Below, in pieces: positions 1 through 14,587 of a DNA stretch of 64,000 nucleotides. Below the pieces are notes generated by a model. The model ran no database searches and was not told the origin of the DNA. It worked only from the letters and a program-made list of their open reading frames with translations. Numbering within the stretch: the first letter of the stretch is position 1; each line of letters opens with the position of its first letter. A program made the translations under genes and the position numbers. This DNA is from Trichoplax sp. H2 (taxonomy: Eukaryota; Placozoa; Uniplacotomia; Trichoplacea), in contig NOWV01000140.1 of the NCBI GenBank assembly GCA_003344405.1, forward strand, positions 124,001-188,000, written 5' to 3'.

Positions 1-230
1 CTTAATTTAGTTTTATTATACACAAAGCATGCTCATATCTCTCATAAAATTAATAATTTTTTATTTAATATGGCTATCGCCACATTGAAGATTCCTTATT
101 AAAAATAAATGTATCGCCATAGAATTGAACGTCGGTTTTATTTTTACGATCAGTAAGGTATTATTTTTAACACAAATAGTAGAAAATAATTTAAAAATAT
201 ATTATGTTAAAAAACATTATCAGAACTTAC

Positions 231-695
231 TGTAAAGATAATATTAAAATCATCTTTTCCTTTACGCTCAAGGCCAAAGACTGCTCTTCGATCAGATCCC
301 AAAGTAATATAGCTATAAGTATTATCTATGTCCCAAACCTGGTAACGAGCTGATGATTGGAATTTGTAAAGTAAATAATCCTTTCAATATTAAGATTTTG
401 AATTTGCATTCATACAGTGTATGATTTCCATCTAGATATAACGCCTGTAATTACCGTATCTCTATCTGTTTTACTATATCGCCTTTAGATCACCATAAAC
501 TGAAAGTGAAGATTTAAGAGATTTGATTATTCTATCAACAGTTCTTACTTTCCGCTAAATTTTGATCCACTTCATCGAAGGATTTGGTATAAATCGCACT
601 ATAAATAATGTACCCATGATCAACGTGAGTATTGCTAGTGCAAGCTATAAATTGACCGGAATTTTCTAATGCGATTCCTTCATATTTAGGAGTCC
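231..695 (-). CDS. Exon fragments of an unrecognised gene family (copy A, partial)
   Basis: Two coding-looking exons are seen on the minus strand. Exon 695..549 lies between a TTCTAG acceptor and a GTAAGA donor and stays open for 49 codons (contains CTSNTHVDHGYIIYSAIYTK). Exon 349..231 lies between a CATCAG acceptor and a GTAAGT donor and contains ARYQVWDIDNTYSYITLGSD and KGKDDFNIIFT. The second exon matches 6859..6687 in residue pattern (ARY, IT-GS, DD-hydrophobic-F) and in both splice sites. I do not recognise the protein family. The short exon expected between them (around 440-450) does not give consistent phases, so the copy may be broken. The gene would run off the left edge of the window. 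Coding status is inferred from the conserved frame only. Confidence 0.35.
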
Positions 696-3600
696 CTAGA
701 ATAATTCACATGGTAGAAGCAAAACATATGATATCCACGTTAATAAAGTTTGATTATGACAATGGAGCAGTTATTAATGGCTATAGCAAAATAAAAATTA
801 AATTATACGTTGATTAGGTACAGCAGCCGCTTCGCCTTTGGCTGAATGCCAAATTGAAAACATTTAAATATAGCTGTTCATTAAATACCCTTTAAGCTGG
901 TTATTATATGCAAGTATTTAAAGTAGCCTCGCTACTATATAACTCTTAAAATCATAGATATAGAATGCGATGCTGTCTATCTCTATAATTAAAAGTACTG
1001 TACTTCGATCAAGATATTAGCGTGGAGTGAGAATGCTAATTTGTGCTAGACTGAATCCTACAAGCACATAGTCTAGTGCTTATGTAATACATGATTATTA
1101 ATCAAAGATATCGCGACAAAGCCTTTTGATAAAATTAATATTACTGCAGTTTAGGCTACAAAGCACTTTTTACAAGTATGTTGTTGCTACTGAAAGAAGC
1201 TATAAATTTTTTCTAGTCTAATTTGACTTGATAAAATGATTCTTAATCTGCTATAATTCGATTTTATACTGTTCTAGTATGGTAGTATTTCGTTGATATT
1301 ATAAGACATTTTAATATTATGGCAATTTACAAGCATTAATGAATCTAGTGGTAGGCCATAAGTTATTAGTAGATTTCTCGATCTTACTAATTTCAACTTC
1401 TATCAAACAGCATTTGATAGAGTGAGCAAGCACGGCAATATTCGGTCAATTTAGTGTAGATAAATACAGTCTATTGATGGCTTATCACTCTATCATGATT
1501 CATCATATACGAAACTGTTATGATGGCATTTCAACGACAACTAAAAGAATGGTGGCCCAAAGATTATTCATTTGTAGACTAACCCTTGATATCTTCACAA
1601 CTACATCCAATAAGATACTGCTTGGTTGAACGAAAAAGTTATATCCCGATATATGTGCGCACACCAATAGACAAAATAAGATTCTTGATAGCTTTATAAC
1701 AACATGCGTTCTACAAAATAAGCCTATTATAGCACTTTAGCTACCAACAGGATCAATATTGACTGTATTTTTACCATTTTTAATTTGAAGTATGTTAGAG
1801 ACAGCGACCGGACTTTTTGTGTTATAGACTATTATCAATATTATTGTATTTTATTAATATTCAGTCGCTTAGCGGTAGTGTACGGTTAAATTAGACAGAT
1901 GATAGCAGTGTTCTATTGGGCAACTACAAGATTTATTAGCTAAACGTAAAGAAAATGGTCGTTATGTTAAAATTTGATATAACTGAGGATAAAAGTGTAC
2001 ATTTAATCAACAGGCTTGACTTGGGCTTTAGTCGCGTTGTATTTTGTTATTACTTGATTATAATGTAATACAGTATCTGACACATCAATTTCCGGACTAA
2101 TTCTATTCCCTTTCACAATCGCCGGCGGAACTTTAAATTTTTAAACTGACGAAATTAAATTATTTTGGCATAATTGAGGAACATTTCCCGTTTCTAGTCA
2201 AGCAATAATATCACCTACAAGTTGTTGAAGGTAGATTGTCTTCTTCTGTCGGCATATTGGGTAAGAATTTGAAGTTTTCGGAAAGAAAATGCCACCACCG
2301 TTATGTTTGAACTACCTCCTTTAAATAAACGGTAAACTTCAAATATATGGGATTTCGTTATCGTTTGATTTTATAGACATATGCTGATGATTTTCTCTTC
2401 AAATAATAACATGCATAATCGATTGTACCATTACAGGAGAAAAGAAATATCAACAATAGTTGTAGTGGTAATTGCTTTTATTTATTATAGACGATAGAAG
2501 AATGTGATTTGCTTTGCATTGTTGGCCGCCAGCGTGTGGTAGCATTGGCTATAGAGCGATTTACCTTTAACATAAGCAAGTATATTCTGTAAAATGTCGT
2601 AGTTATCATAAGCGTTGATTCATTTCTACTTCAATTATTGGAATCATTCCAGATACTATTGCATTAACGATCGGCTTAGTTGTGACGTTATGACAATCAG
2701 CGTTGAACCTTCTATCACTTTTTGAAGGTAAAAGGCCTTATTAATGTAGGAAAGACTATCGATAGAGCTGTACGGTGCAGTATGCTCTGAAGGTTTTCAT
2801 TTTATTACTTCATTAAAGATAGATAATAATTTCCAGTTAATGATGAGTTCCATGTACTATGATTCAATGCAAAATGGTAAATAGCTGACGTAATTGGTGT
2901 ATTCGGCATTCTACAAAGGTGATTACTTAATTATATTTTTTTCATTGCATGCATAATAGATCAAACTTTCTAAAGTACAAATTTATTTGCATCGTTTATC
3001 CTAATAGGATTATCGAAGAACGATTGATGACGAAATACGAGGGTGTGAGTGACATATTTATTTTCCCGTGAAATTAATTATTTACAAAGTATTCTTTGTG
3101 CTTATCATCGCTGATAGTTGTTTAATATTTATGCTATGACAATAATTAATCAAATGCCTGTATTCAAGTTGGACGGTAAACTACTCACCATTGCACAGCT
3201 TTTCACATGTCTATTACATATGTTTCTGCTTTATGATAGGTTTAGATTCTTTGCTAAACATAAATCAATAATTATTGTATTGCATTAATGCCAGAAGCGA
3301 TTTCAAATGTCATGTTAAATGAACTTAAGATAAATTTCATTTGGTTTTGTTCAACTTCATGAAGAATATCTGTAAAGTAAAAAGTAAATCTAATCTTCAA
3401 TACGAATTCCTTCGTATTAACGCTTTTTCCCTTCTAGTAACATTAACGGAACCATAAATTTATCATGGAGAAACTGTATTTAAAAAATATTCTATTAAAC
3501 TTTTCCTGACTTAACGCAGTATCTAACATCACCTACAGAGTGTTGGCTGATCGCCACTTCTTGAATTGCGCTTATTTTGGTCTTCTGACTTTTTCTTATT

Positions 3601-4982
3601 AGGTTTTTAATACCGGTTTTGGAGGATACAATCCGGTTCATTCTTACGACTTGCTGCAGCTCAAACTTCCTACTTGCGATGCTACATTACAAATAAAATT
3701 CAAGCTACTCGATGTTTGTTTTTATAAAAAATATTATATAACAACCTAAAGGCTGTATTTTATTATAGGAGAAAAGATAATATTTGCCAGATGTAGATTA
3801 GCAATTAGTTTTCATACATAACTGACGATAAAAGAAAATAATTTAGTTTATATTGTCAACCAATATGATGAGGTGGCACTTGCTTTATGCTAACATTGTT
3901 TTAGCGCCAATGAGAACTATTTTATGTAATCATTTAGTTACGGCTAATGTTGGTTGATTAATCTATTTTGTTTTCGGCACTATTCGACGTTACACATTAT
4001 CAAATAACGATTGATCTACAAGTTCAGCTGTCCTCGCTGAAATCTGTCGTTACTTTATACATAAAATGAAGACCAAGAGTGCTAGATAATGAGATATTTG
4101 GTAATATACTCTGAAAATTTTAATTTTACGACCCAAATAAAGACAGATTGCAAATTTTACAGTCATAAATTCCAAGTGTAGAGAAATTAAGTGCTAACTA
4201 ATCAAACTCTGACTCCATTATTCATAATTATTATGTTCTATACTTTATAAAGACCTTTACTCATTTACTGTCATTACTTTTTGCACAATTTTAAACCCTG
4301 CTTAAATTATAATAGATCGAACGTTGACTCATATGCACTAATAACATCTTTATAGGAATATCTAAACATTGGAAAAGCTCATTCGTAGCAAAGAATCACG
4401 TAGGAATAGGATTACAGCAAGGTTTTTATGTTTTGCAGTGAATAAGATTATCTTTAGAATATATGTCAATATTTTATGCTTGCAGTTGCAATCCAAATCT
4501 ACTTGATATATATTCATTCAATGATAGTTGAACTTCTCTACGCTATTGAGAGGGGAAAGAATTCCCTAATAAACAATTTTTCTCGCATCGAATAATTCTC
4601 AATATATTTATCCTTACTTTGCTTCACGCTGCAATAATTGACGTGATTTCATCAATATTTATTAGCCATTTCCATCCTAAGAGCAATTGCTAATGATTCA
4701 GTATGATTAATTAACAAGATATAATAGTATGAAAGGAATGAATTAGAGTAGTATACTACCAGTTCCCGAGTACACGCAATTATCATCCAGAATGTATTTT
4801 ATTGGTATTATTAATTTTTGGCTTTGGGTAATTAAGCAGGGATGTAAAGGTATAAGAATTGTCGAGAGTGTTAAGAAATAATTCGGAATGCAAACAGTTT
4901 TCCTCGATATCTCTCATCTTACTATTCGATGACCGGTAAAAATATTTTTGCTAGCAATATCACGTAGCATAAGATATCAGTA

Positions 4983-5165
4983 TTACGAGAGATCAATCTG
5001 ATGAAAAGAAAAGAAATAACATTTTATTGCTATACTTTCGGAAGTTTTTATTAATCCTTTAAGGAATAAAAATAGCGATGGAACAACAAAATTCTTGTAG
5101 TAAAAATGATCATAATCTCCTTGATTTGTCAATAGGTAGTCTTCCATCTTATTAAGATAGAGCAT
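4983..5165 (-). pseudogene. Decayed exon copy of the left-flank family
   Basis: The minus-strand frame reads LYLNKMEDYLLTNQGDYDHF followed by YYKNF. This lines up with the copies at 5805..5596 and 10215..10040, which give LYHN(E/K)I-E-(N/D)-R-L-S-S-style residues and a closing NF. No splice-bounded, start-to-stop gene can be built here. It is best read as a relic exon. Function is unknown. Confidence 0.35.
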
Positions 5166-5595
5166 TAAATCTAAATATTTATTATATACGTCAAGACTAA
5201 AGGTGAAAACTGGTAAATTTATTTTTATTGATTTTTCATCTTAAAGTAACTGCATAATATATTTAATTTCTACTAATAACTAGCTCTAAGCTTTAATTTT
5301 CCTAATATCAAGATTTTAAATTACCATGTTACATTGGAACTGACGATGCAATTGAGATTTTTGGGCTAGCACCTTTGAAATAATGAATAAATTATCTAGA
5401 GTATAAAGAAAGCTTTAGGATGTACACAACTTATCTAGTAACTGCTATATGCAATTCTGCTTCACGGCTCGTAGGACTACCTTCACTTGGCCTAATGCGT
5501 AAAATAAGACAAAGTATCTACAAGAGACCACTAAATTCCAACGAATGCAAATAAATGGAAATTCATTTGAATTATTATACCTATTTTAGTCGTTA

Positions 5596-5805
5596 TTAAC
5601 TGTTTATTCCATAGAAATAATCATGGGAGAAAAAATTTTGCAAATAGAATAACTGTAATCTTTTAGACCTGACGATAGCCGATTTTCGAATTTCGTTATG
5701 ATAGAGCTTACTACAGTGTATCTTTAATGCTAGAAATTTTTCAAATAGGCACTCGAAGTAAAATTGATAAATTTTATTAATTTTTGTAGGCGAAATTACT
5801 GGCAA
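5596..5805 (-). pseudogene. Decayed exon copy with a one-base frameshift
   Basis: The minus strand reads QFYFECLFEKFLALKIHCSK, then LYHNEI. The copy near 10.1 kb reads KFNFD-stop-LFEKRLVLL, then LYHNKIENRLSSDLGDCYHS. After LYHN this copy carries one extra base relative to that copy, and the shared ENRLSS continues in the next frame. The frameshift here and the in-frame stop in the partner argue that both are non-functional. Confidence 0.4.
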
Positions 5806-6172
5806 TACAGATACATTTAAAGTGATACTAACAACATACTAACGACTGATTTTTTTCTTAATATGTACTTGATTTTATGATTTAAATTATTGTATTTTAT
5901 CAGAATTATCGGAAAATATCTAGGAAAATCGTTCCATTCGGGAATAGTACATAGGTTGTGGTTGCAGTCAAGAAAATAATTGGAGCATTGAATGATATTT
6001 ATCAGGGTAGCACTGAACTAAGCTGTCTATATAGCTATAGCATTAACTGAACTTGATAACAGAAACAGGCTTTGTAGACAGATATCGTATTTTATACGCT
6101 GACTTTAGCTAAATTTAATATACACTGAGTTGGAAGATAACCTATAGGACAATTTACTAGATGAGCACATAC

Positions 6173-7234
6173 TTTATCGCCATCGTTCATATTTTCATCA
6201 TTATCTACATGATCATCAAAACAAACCGTATACTGGATTGACTTATCACCAATTTTTTTTGCCACTCGTAAGCACAACCTTTGAAAATTAGCGTTACTAG
6301 AAACCAAATATAAATCGAATAGGCAAACAAAATTCTTGTCGTTGTTAATTTTCTGGATCTCCTTCAAAACCTCTTTTACACTCGTTTTATTCAGACGCTG
6401 GCGAAAAGCAAGTGTAATATAATTCAGGATGCTAAATGATTCATTTCATTTATTTATTAGAATAAATTATTTAGAGTAGCTGATGCTCTTATTCTCATTA
6501 TTACAGTATCCTATCTAAAGCTTACTACTACCAATTCTTTTATTGGCCTAGTTTACAAATAGCTATTACAGGAAATATAAATTGCATGTCGACTCTGTTT
6601 TGCTGTCAATAAGCTAACACTCTGTTCAATTTATATAACTGCTATTTAAATATGAAATCGAAGAAGTCTTACTCTAGTCTACGTACCCTAAATACTACAT
6701 CATAATCATCATCTGATCCACCTTTTTTATGTTTAAGACAAAAGATGGCTGGTGGTATTTCTTTATCGGCAATAGATCCAAAAGTAATGCAACTTTTCCA
6801 TGGTGTTTCTTGCATGGATTTATCGTCGACTAGGAATATTTTCGAAATATGATAACGAGCTGGTAATTAGTAATAGAGAAGAATAATTAGTGTGATGAGA
6901 ATGTCAGTTATATACTTTGTACGGATTCATCAGCTTTATAAATATAATTCTGAGTTGGTATAACTGTAAGAATTAATTTATGGCTAGGAATAAATGATAT
7001 TTTCAAGCAGTATATTCAACTACCATTATAATACTTACGAAACGATAGCTTTTATGAGTATCTGATATGATATTAATAGCATTTTTCCTAACTTTTATAC
7101 GGTCATTAAAGCCAACTTTTACTGAATTTGACAATATATATGCGTATAATTGTATATAAGTACTACAAGTTGCTTTACGTAATTTTACCTTAACCGATAC
7201 ACAGCACGAAGTTGATAAACTCATTAATATTAAG
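6173..7234 (-). CDS. Exons of an unrecognised gene (copy B, best-preserved member)
   Basis: Three minus-strand exons are supported by splice signals and open frames: 7234..7039 (65 codons, GTAAGT donor), 6859..6687 (donor GTACGT) and 6397..6173 (75 codons, CCAG acceptor, GTATGT donor). The last two join in phase 0. Seen residues include RYHISKIFLVDD, WKSCITFGS and DDDYDVVFR, then RLNKTSVKEVLKEIQ and FVCLFDLYLVSSNANFQRLC. The join from 7039 to 6859 is out of phase with the sites I can see; a small exon near 6963 does not repair it. Either an unseen site is used or the copy is damaged. The family was not recognised. No start codon or final stop was assigned. Confidence 0.4.
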
Positions 7235-9683
7235 CTATGTGTAGATAACCAGTTACTTCTAATTACTATTTAGTATTATATAATTAGCTTAAATCACTAC
7301 AAAAATATATCTACTTCTATTAGTTCAGTTATATCAAATATTAAAGTATGTCCAGATGATAATAGCATAGTGATATAAAGAAACTGAATTATTCTATCTT
7401 TAAGTCTTACTTGAATCAATATTGGCATCCAAATAATCGAAGCGTTTGACATACTTTCCGTGGTAAATACCGTAGGTTCCATTTACTTTCTCATTGCTGT
7501 ATGCAATAAATTTACTTGAATTTTGCAAAAGGACTTCCGCATGTTGAGATTTATCTTGGATAGATCGTTGGGATAAATATCAATATGATATCAGATTAAA
7601 AAATAGATTGGTACAAATGTTATCTGTCAATCGGAAAAGCAAGGTGGTGGTCGATTATTGTGATATGTGTACAGCCTAGCCATTCAGATGTGTCTCGATC
7701 TCGAATCTACAATAGTTGGTTATTACTACATTACAGTACATTTTCAAATGATCATCTATGATATGCTCGTATGTCGGTATTTTAAGTATACGTACTACTG
7801 CGTCTAGTTTGTAAGAGTATTTAAAAGACCTGAAATCTGAGGTATACTTGTTACAGTTAAAAAGACATGGAGTAAAAGCTGCATGTCTATGATTGAAGCT
7901 ATAGCTACCATGACCCTTTTTACTTGATGTTATTCGTTGAATTAAAATTTAAAAGTATGCTAAGCTGAATACCGCAAGTGAACTGGTATTTTCCGGACAC
8001 CTTTAGAATCTAAGACTAATAAGATTAACTAATTTGACGGTAGTTTACGAGAATAACATAGCAATATTTTAATAGGCATTGTCCGGTTTTCTAGCATAAT
8101 AACGGAACAAATATCGATGGATTTAAGTCTTAATTATTGTACAATAGCTTAAATTTATTTCTACTTTGATTGTAGAATTTGTTAGCAATGGAAGATGCTT
8201 AGTTTTATGGAATTATACCAATACGTAAGGATCTGTTGATCAATCATAATTATCAGAAAATGAATTTGAGGTAGATTGGAATATATTATCGTCAGTTCAT
8301 CTTTGAGTTTTATTGTACAGCCAAATTGTTATTTTATTACAATTTATTATTTAATACGAATAATTCCAGATTATTACTGATATTCTTTCAATGTTTCTAA
8401 AGAACTATAAATTTATCTTGGAAAAATTAAAATCATTTTATTCTATTTTATCATTTTTCCTGTTAAAATTAATATCTAATATAACCTACAACTTAATGAT
8501 TTTGATAATGGCTGCTCTGGCAAGTCCTCGTCTTCTGATCTATGAGAGGTAGAGTCTAATCTTTCATCGGAGACTCCCGCTAGGAAATACAACAACATTC
8601 TTATAGACTACCACGGGCAACTCCTTCATATTATTTAATTCTTACATTTTTTTTTCAATGTTGTTGACAGAACTGTAAATTTATCTTGGAGTAGCTAAAA
8701 TTATCTTAATATATTTTACAAATACCTTCCGTTTAAGTTTAATATACTATATTACTTACAAGCAGATGTATTTTCCAACGTATTTCCGATAGAATCTGGT
8801 GTGTCATCAGAAGTTTGAGTAGGTGAAGAGGACATTCTTACAAGTATGCTGTAGCTAAACTTCTTCCTTACAACTCGTTATAATGATAAATAAGGAATAA
8901 AATATAAGTCAGTTAAAGTTTGACCTTATAAAAGTTTCTAATGTTTGTTGAAATTATATCCGATTAGATATCTAGGAGAAAAGATAATACCGAAAAAGCA
9001 GAGGATAATAACTGCTTTTCTACATTATCGATAAAAAAAATAATATGATTTGCTCTGTGTTGTTGGCTAATATGACGCAGCAGTAATTTATGGCAAATTG
9101 ACTATAATTTAGGCAAGAATTGCTCTGTATAATTCCTCAATTGTGGCTTGTCTTGATTAGTTAATCTATCTCCATTCTTGGAGTTACATATTCTAGATAT
9201 TAATAATTTAACAATTAATCAAACGGTAGCATAGCCAAAATTGGATCTGCTACTCTTTTATATTTAAGGTAGAGGCTATAAATACTAGATAATTAGATTT
9301 ACTCGTTTAGCACATTCTTAAAGATTGTCATTATATTATTAAACCAAATATAGGTAGTAAATTTTTCATCATTATCAATTCTATGCAAAGAAATTCACTG
9401 CCAACTGTTAGGTGTTTGAAATATATGATGTATTCTAAGTGTTATGACTACTATCACAATTATTTTATTTATTATTGTTGATTTTTCCAATTTCATTCCA
9501 CAGTACTATAATACATTAAATTTTTACGAATGATTTTTATTAGCATCTTAATAATAGCATCATTGAATTCGAAAAGCTTAAGTACGTTAATGCAACATTT
9601 CGGAAGAAATACATTAAAATCGTAGAGTTCTTATCCTTTAAGAATACAAAATGCAACTAATTATATTGGTGCAACCATGCGCA

Positions 9684-10215
9684 AGGAATAAATTAGGGTG
9701 GCATGCAAGTTTTCACGTGAATGCAATTATCATTTATTATGCATTTTACCGCTATTTTTAATTGCTGGCTTTAATTGAGTAATTATCCAGCGATTACCGT
9801 ATGTAGTCATAAAGAGTATATGTTGTAAGTATTGTTTGGAGTGTCAGCGAAAGTACTTGCATCTACACGATTTTTCTCGTATCTATCATATTTCTACCAT
9901 ATAACTGATACGAATAGTTTTGTTCGGATATCATAAATCATATTGTATCAGTACTATGAAAGGCTCTTCTAATTAAAACACATAGAATGAGCTTAATTCG
10001 TATTATTGTACATTCACCGTCCGCTATTAGGGCTATACAGAATAGAAACATTCATGGGAAAAATTCTAGCAGAAGGAATGATAGCAATCTCCTAGATCAC
10101 TCGATAAACGATTTTCTATTTTGTTATGATATAAAATAATACAATGCATTAATAATACTAGACGTTTTTCAAACAGCTAGTCAAAGTTAAACTTAAATAT
10201 TGCTAGATTTTATTC
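9684..10215 (-). pseudogene. Decayed unit of the left-flank family (third copy)
   Basis: Bases 9684-9965 match 4735-5000 base by base over much of their length (shared AAGGAAT-AATTAG, GCAATTATCAT and TTTTCTCG blocks). Bases 10040-10215 match 5596-5805. The minus-strand reading is interrupted by in-frame stops just before LFEKRL and after CYHSFC. A pseudogene copy is the simplest reading. Confidence 0.4.
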
Positions 10216-13200
10216 TTGTTCATATTTATATCTTAATGTTAACACAAAAATGTTGAACTGTTATCTTATAATTACTTTTAGTCACAATTTTTTCTATCTT
10301 CCAAAGATTTTAAATAACTCTATTTTATCAGAACTGGGTACAAAGCAGGGACATCATCGTTATCATTTCGTTCGAAAATAAGTATAATTGCAGTTTAGGG
10401 CTTGGAATAGTCCAGACATGCATACATAGTTCCAGTATTTACCGGACTTGATTGAATGATGGAATAGAATGAAGATCTTTGCAATAGAACAAAATGTTGC
10501 TATTGCGATATAACATTAGATTTCTAAATTAATAGAATGCATTCATTTATTTATCATAATATACGTAGTTATGAGTAGTACTAGTAGTTAATCTTGCAAT
10601 GGTCATTACACCATTCCTGATCAAGGAATAGAGCAAATTTCGCTAGGATTAGATCTTAACTGCTATACTATGACCTAAATTTATACCCAGCTATAACACT
10701 AGTATCTTGCTAGGAATATATGATGTTTAGTTTTACGGGCGCTGGCATGAATATAGAGAGATCCGATAATTACCATTGGATTTTTAGTGTGATTTATAAT
10801 TTTAACACAGTTATACTATAGAATGCAATAGGATAGAGTGGACAAATACAGTGGTATTGTATAGCCGTAAATCAATTCTACACAAGTGGATTTGAACTAC
10901 TACATCTAAGTAATACAATATTAAAGAAGGCAGTGTCTTGATCTCAACGATTAGATTTTAGTAAAGTAGTATTATTTTTGGACAAGCTTACATAAAGTTG
11001 CCTTTAATTTTATCGTAGTAAACTTACTGCATAATCGCACACATGACAATATGTAATAGGTAAAATAGTCCGGCTTAAGCTTTAGTTACAGATCAGATAA
11101 TGGTACTATTTAACAGTCCTAATATGTAATATATTCAATTTTGGACGCCATACCACACTAAAGGATAAAATTAGTTACATTATATTCGCATTGTAATGTT
11201 GACTCTGACTTGTAGTCTAACAGAATCTACCGAAACTATATGTCAATACTTAAGATTTCTGATTTAGTGTAAGAAAGATAAAGTGGTTAGGTTATATTTC
11301 AGTTTTGCTACAGTCTATCCTGTTATTATGATAAGAATTTGGTATCTAATATTGCCATTTCTAGATTGATCATATACCCTTTCATGGCCGTTGACAGGAC
11401 TATAAAATTTTTCTAATATGTTTTACCAATATTTTTCAATTTCAGTTCAATATCTAATATCGCCTAAAATGGACTGTTCATTTACTGTACTGTAGAGTGC
11501 AAGATATCATCTTTAGCTCCCACTTGAGTTTGATCGCGTCATATCGTGTTATCATTTTATTACATTTCAGTTATTAATACGTGTATGAATATTTCTAAAT
11601 TTAGAGTTAACACGGATGATCTTGTTACAATTTTGACCGAATCGGTTTGTGATAGCTAGTCTTACCGCGCTAGTGCGTAGTAATATAGTACGTCTGCACT
11701 CATCATATTTAAAAACTTGTACAACTTACAGCTGTTTTTTGGTTTTTAGTAATCCCACTGATGCGATTCTAGTCAGTCAACTCATCAGGGTTGCATTTAG
11801 TAGTTACCAGTTACCGGCAATCATAAGTAATTATAATTGCTTGAGAAGTCTAAGCACCATCGTGTGCGCTATTTGATTTAGATACCGTAGTGAGATCCAT
11901 CGTAATCTAGATTGCCTCAGTTAGACCCTAAAGTCAAATAATATTCAACGTCGTTTTGGATCATTACTTGGTCTCAAATAAAGAGTAAACCTAGGACTAA
12001 CTGATATCGGTCAGGTATTGATTATTTGCGTAGAAGTAGTCCAATTAGTACATTAGTCGGAGTACCTGGAGAATTTACCGCATCGGCGGATGAAATAGTT
12101 CTCATACAATACGTTAAAAATACTGAACTGCAACAACCCTTTCAAAATCGCTAACGGAAGTATCGGAACTATAAACTTGACTGGCAGAAACTAAAATAAT
12201 TTTAATAAATATTTCCCTTTTCAATTTAATACCGATTATCATCTACATTTGGCATCAATGCAAGACGTCTCTGATACGAGAACATTGTTGTAAATTGCTG
12301 AGATTGAATCCAATGCGTTGCAACTTTGGGTTACAACTAAAGTTTGAAATAGTTTACGCTTGGTTTTATAATAATTTATAAAAATCTCTTCGAACAACAA
12401 CTGATCATGTAACCGGAAAAGGATAATAGCAAGAATACACTATTAGTGATAGTCTTTTGTCTACATTACTGACGAAAAAGGAATATGATTAGCATGATAT
12501 GATCACACTTGATTGTTGATGCATCGGCTACAATTTAAACTAAAATATTCAATGCAATCTATTAATTATGGCCTACGTTGGCTAATTAATCAAGATTGAT
12601 TCTTGAAAGTATTCTAGGAAGTATTGGAGTTACAACGGATTCACTCGTTGACAAGGTTAAACTTGCCATTATTTCATCCTTGACGTCAGGGTAGCAAATA
12701 TCCTACTGGATCTCTAGATATACCCTTTGAAAATATTCTTAATTTATCATTCTGTGCCTAAACTAAAGACAGATAGCCAAATCCTTATCATTATGAATTC
12801 CATACATAGAGATTCGATGTCAGCTAGTAGTGGGTTGGCCTAATTATTATAATCTATACTTTGTTACGTTTATTATTATTTTTCTATTTTTCTTCTCTAT
12901 TTTCATCGCTCTCTTACTACTGTTGATTAGCAAATCTTAACAGGAATATGCAAGAATTGGAAAGTTTAATTATAAATATAGTAATAAAAGATTTCAGATG
13001 GAGCACTTTGACATCAAGCATGTCCTTAATTTGCTGTCGACACGGTTATATTTGCTGCTTATAATTACGATAGAATCTATCCATAACCATTTCTATGATC
13101 ATTGCATATCATGCGCACTATCGAGAGTTTAGATTACTATTCATATATAGTATAGCTCGTATGGAATTATCGTCGTGATGATTATTTTTGAAACCGATGT

Positions 13201-14305
13201 GAAAGGCATACGTTCATATTTATTAATAATGTGCATACTAATAGCGATTTCTAAGAATTCAGCTGGACTATTTATAATGTTGAAGCAATTTGGAATGAAT
13301 AAATTGAAGAAGCAAGTAAATTCTCGCGTAAACCCACTCAACATGTAGATTGAATGTTATATGTGCTTATCAAAATTGTTGCTATTCATTGAATTATTAT
13401 TTAGTGACTATTCATTAATGTACAATGCATACACACTATCTTGAATCTTTACCAATTTAGAATGAACGGAAATTGAATTATTGTATCTTCTATAGACTTT
13501 GTTTATCCTACGTAGTATAGCAACAACTATAAAACGAAAAATTCCGAAGGAAATGATTATGTATTGCGCACAATAACTCTGTAGACGATTTTTTTAGCTT
13601 CATTACGACAAAATAGGCAACAATACTGTTAATGCTATTCAATTTTCAAGTGGAAAGTTAGCATTAATCATATCCATTATATTCACTTTGATAATTGATT
13701 AAAATTAAGATTATTCTGCTTAGTATTAGATTTGAAATTGGTCTTAAGGCTCTGTAGGCAATGTTGGCCTCGGTAATACTTTATGCTTGAAGTGGACACT
13801 ATTAAAGCTGTATAATTTAACGTACTCGTGTAAGACATCCTTCAAAAACTAACGTGAGATAGGCAATTTCTCATCATTATAGATTGTATGTGTAGAGGAG
13901 ATTCAATACCAACTGGTAGATATTTGGCTTGATTATTATATTCTCCATGATAGAAGAATGATCATCGTACTCTTATTATTATATTGTTTCTTTATATTTT
14001 CGTCATTAAACTTTCAACAGTAATATTCAAGAATTACATTAGATCAATTTTTACTATGGTAATACAACATTTTAGAAGAAATGCGTCACAACCATAATGT
14101 CATTCCATATTCTGCAGTAATACAATTATCATTCAGGATGGATAATTTGTGCATACTGTTTGCCGCGGGGAAACTATCAGATAATTATTTCCATGATAAT
14201 GATACAATAAGCGCTACCTAGAATTTACATTACTTCCATTTAATAAATTAATTGAGTAAATTTTTTAGCGTGAGATTATTAATCTTATCTTTTGACATTG
14301 CAAGC

Positions 14306-14587
14306 ATGGACAAATTTTCATGCATTTTGTTACTGGCAACATGCATGCTACCAGCCGTTTGCAAGAGTTCAACGTATATTACGAAAATGGCGCAGCAGGT
14401 CGGAAGGGATGAATTAGAATATCATAGAAATTTTTCATACTCTATTTATGCTTTCCATTACCTATATTTATTGGATAGTTATTTAGTAATTTTGCATGAC
14501 TCTCCAGTGCAGCTACACAATCTGGAGTATCATGGAAGCAACGGCAAACTGCATACACAACTTTTCTCGTATCTGCTACTCGTCTGA
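14306..14587 (+). CDS. Possible small secreted-protein exon (weak)
   Basis: From ATG at 14306 the plus strand stays open for 93 codons to a TGA. The N-terminus looks like a signal peptide: MDK, a hydrophobic stretch ILLLATCMLPAV, then Cys-Lys-Ser, which could be a cleavage region. The rest shows no recognised domain. Against it, the minus strand here is also open (14630..14442) and belongs by position to the decayed left-flank family, so this may be an antisense shadow. No good splice sites or promoter were identified. Confidence 0.2.
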   Translation: MDKFSCILLLATCMLPAVCKSSTYITKMAQQVGRDELEYHRNFSYSIYAFHYLYLLDSYLVILHDSPVQLHNLEYHGSNGKLHTQLFSYLLLV

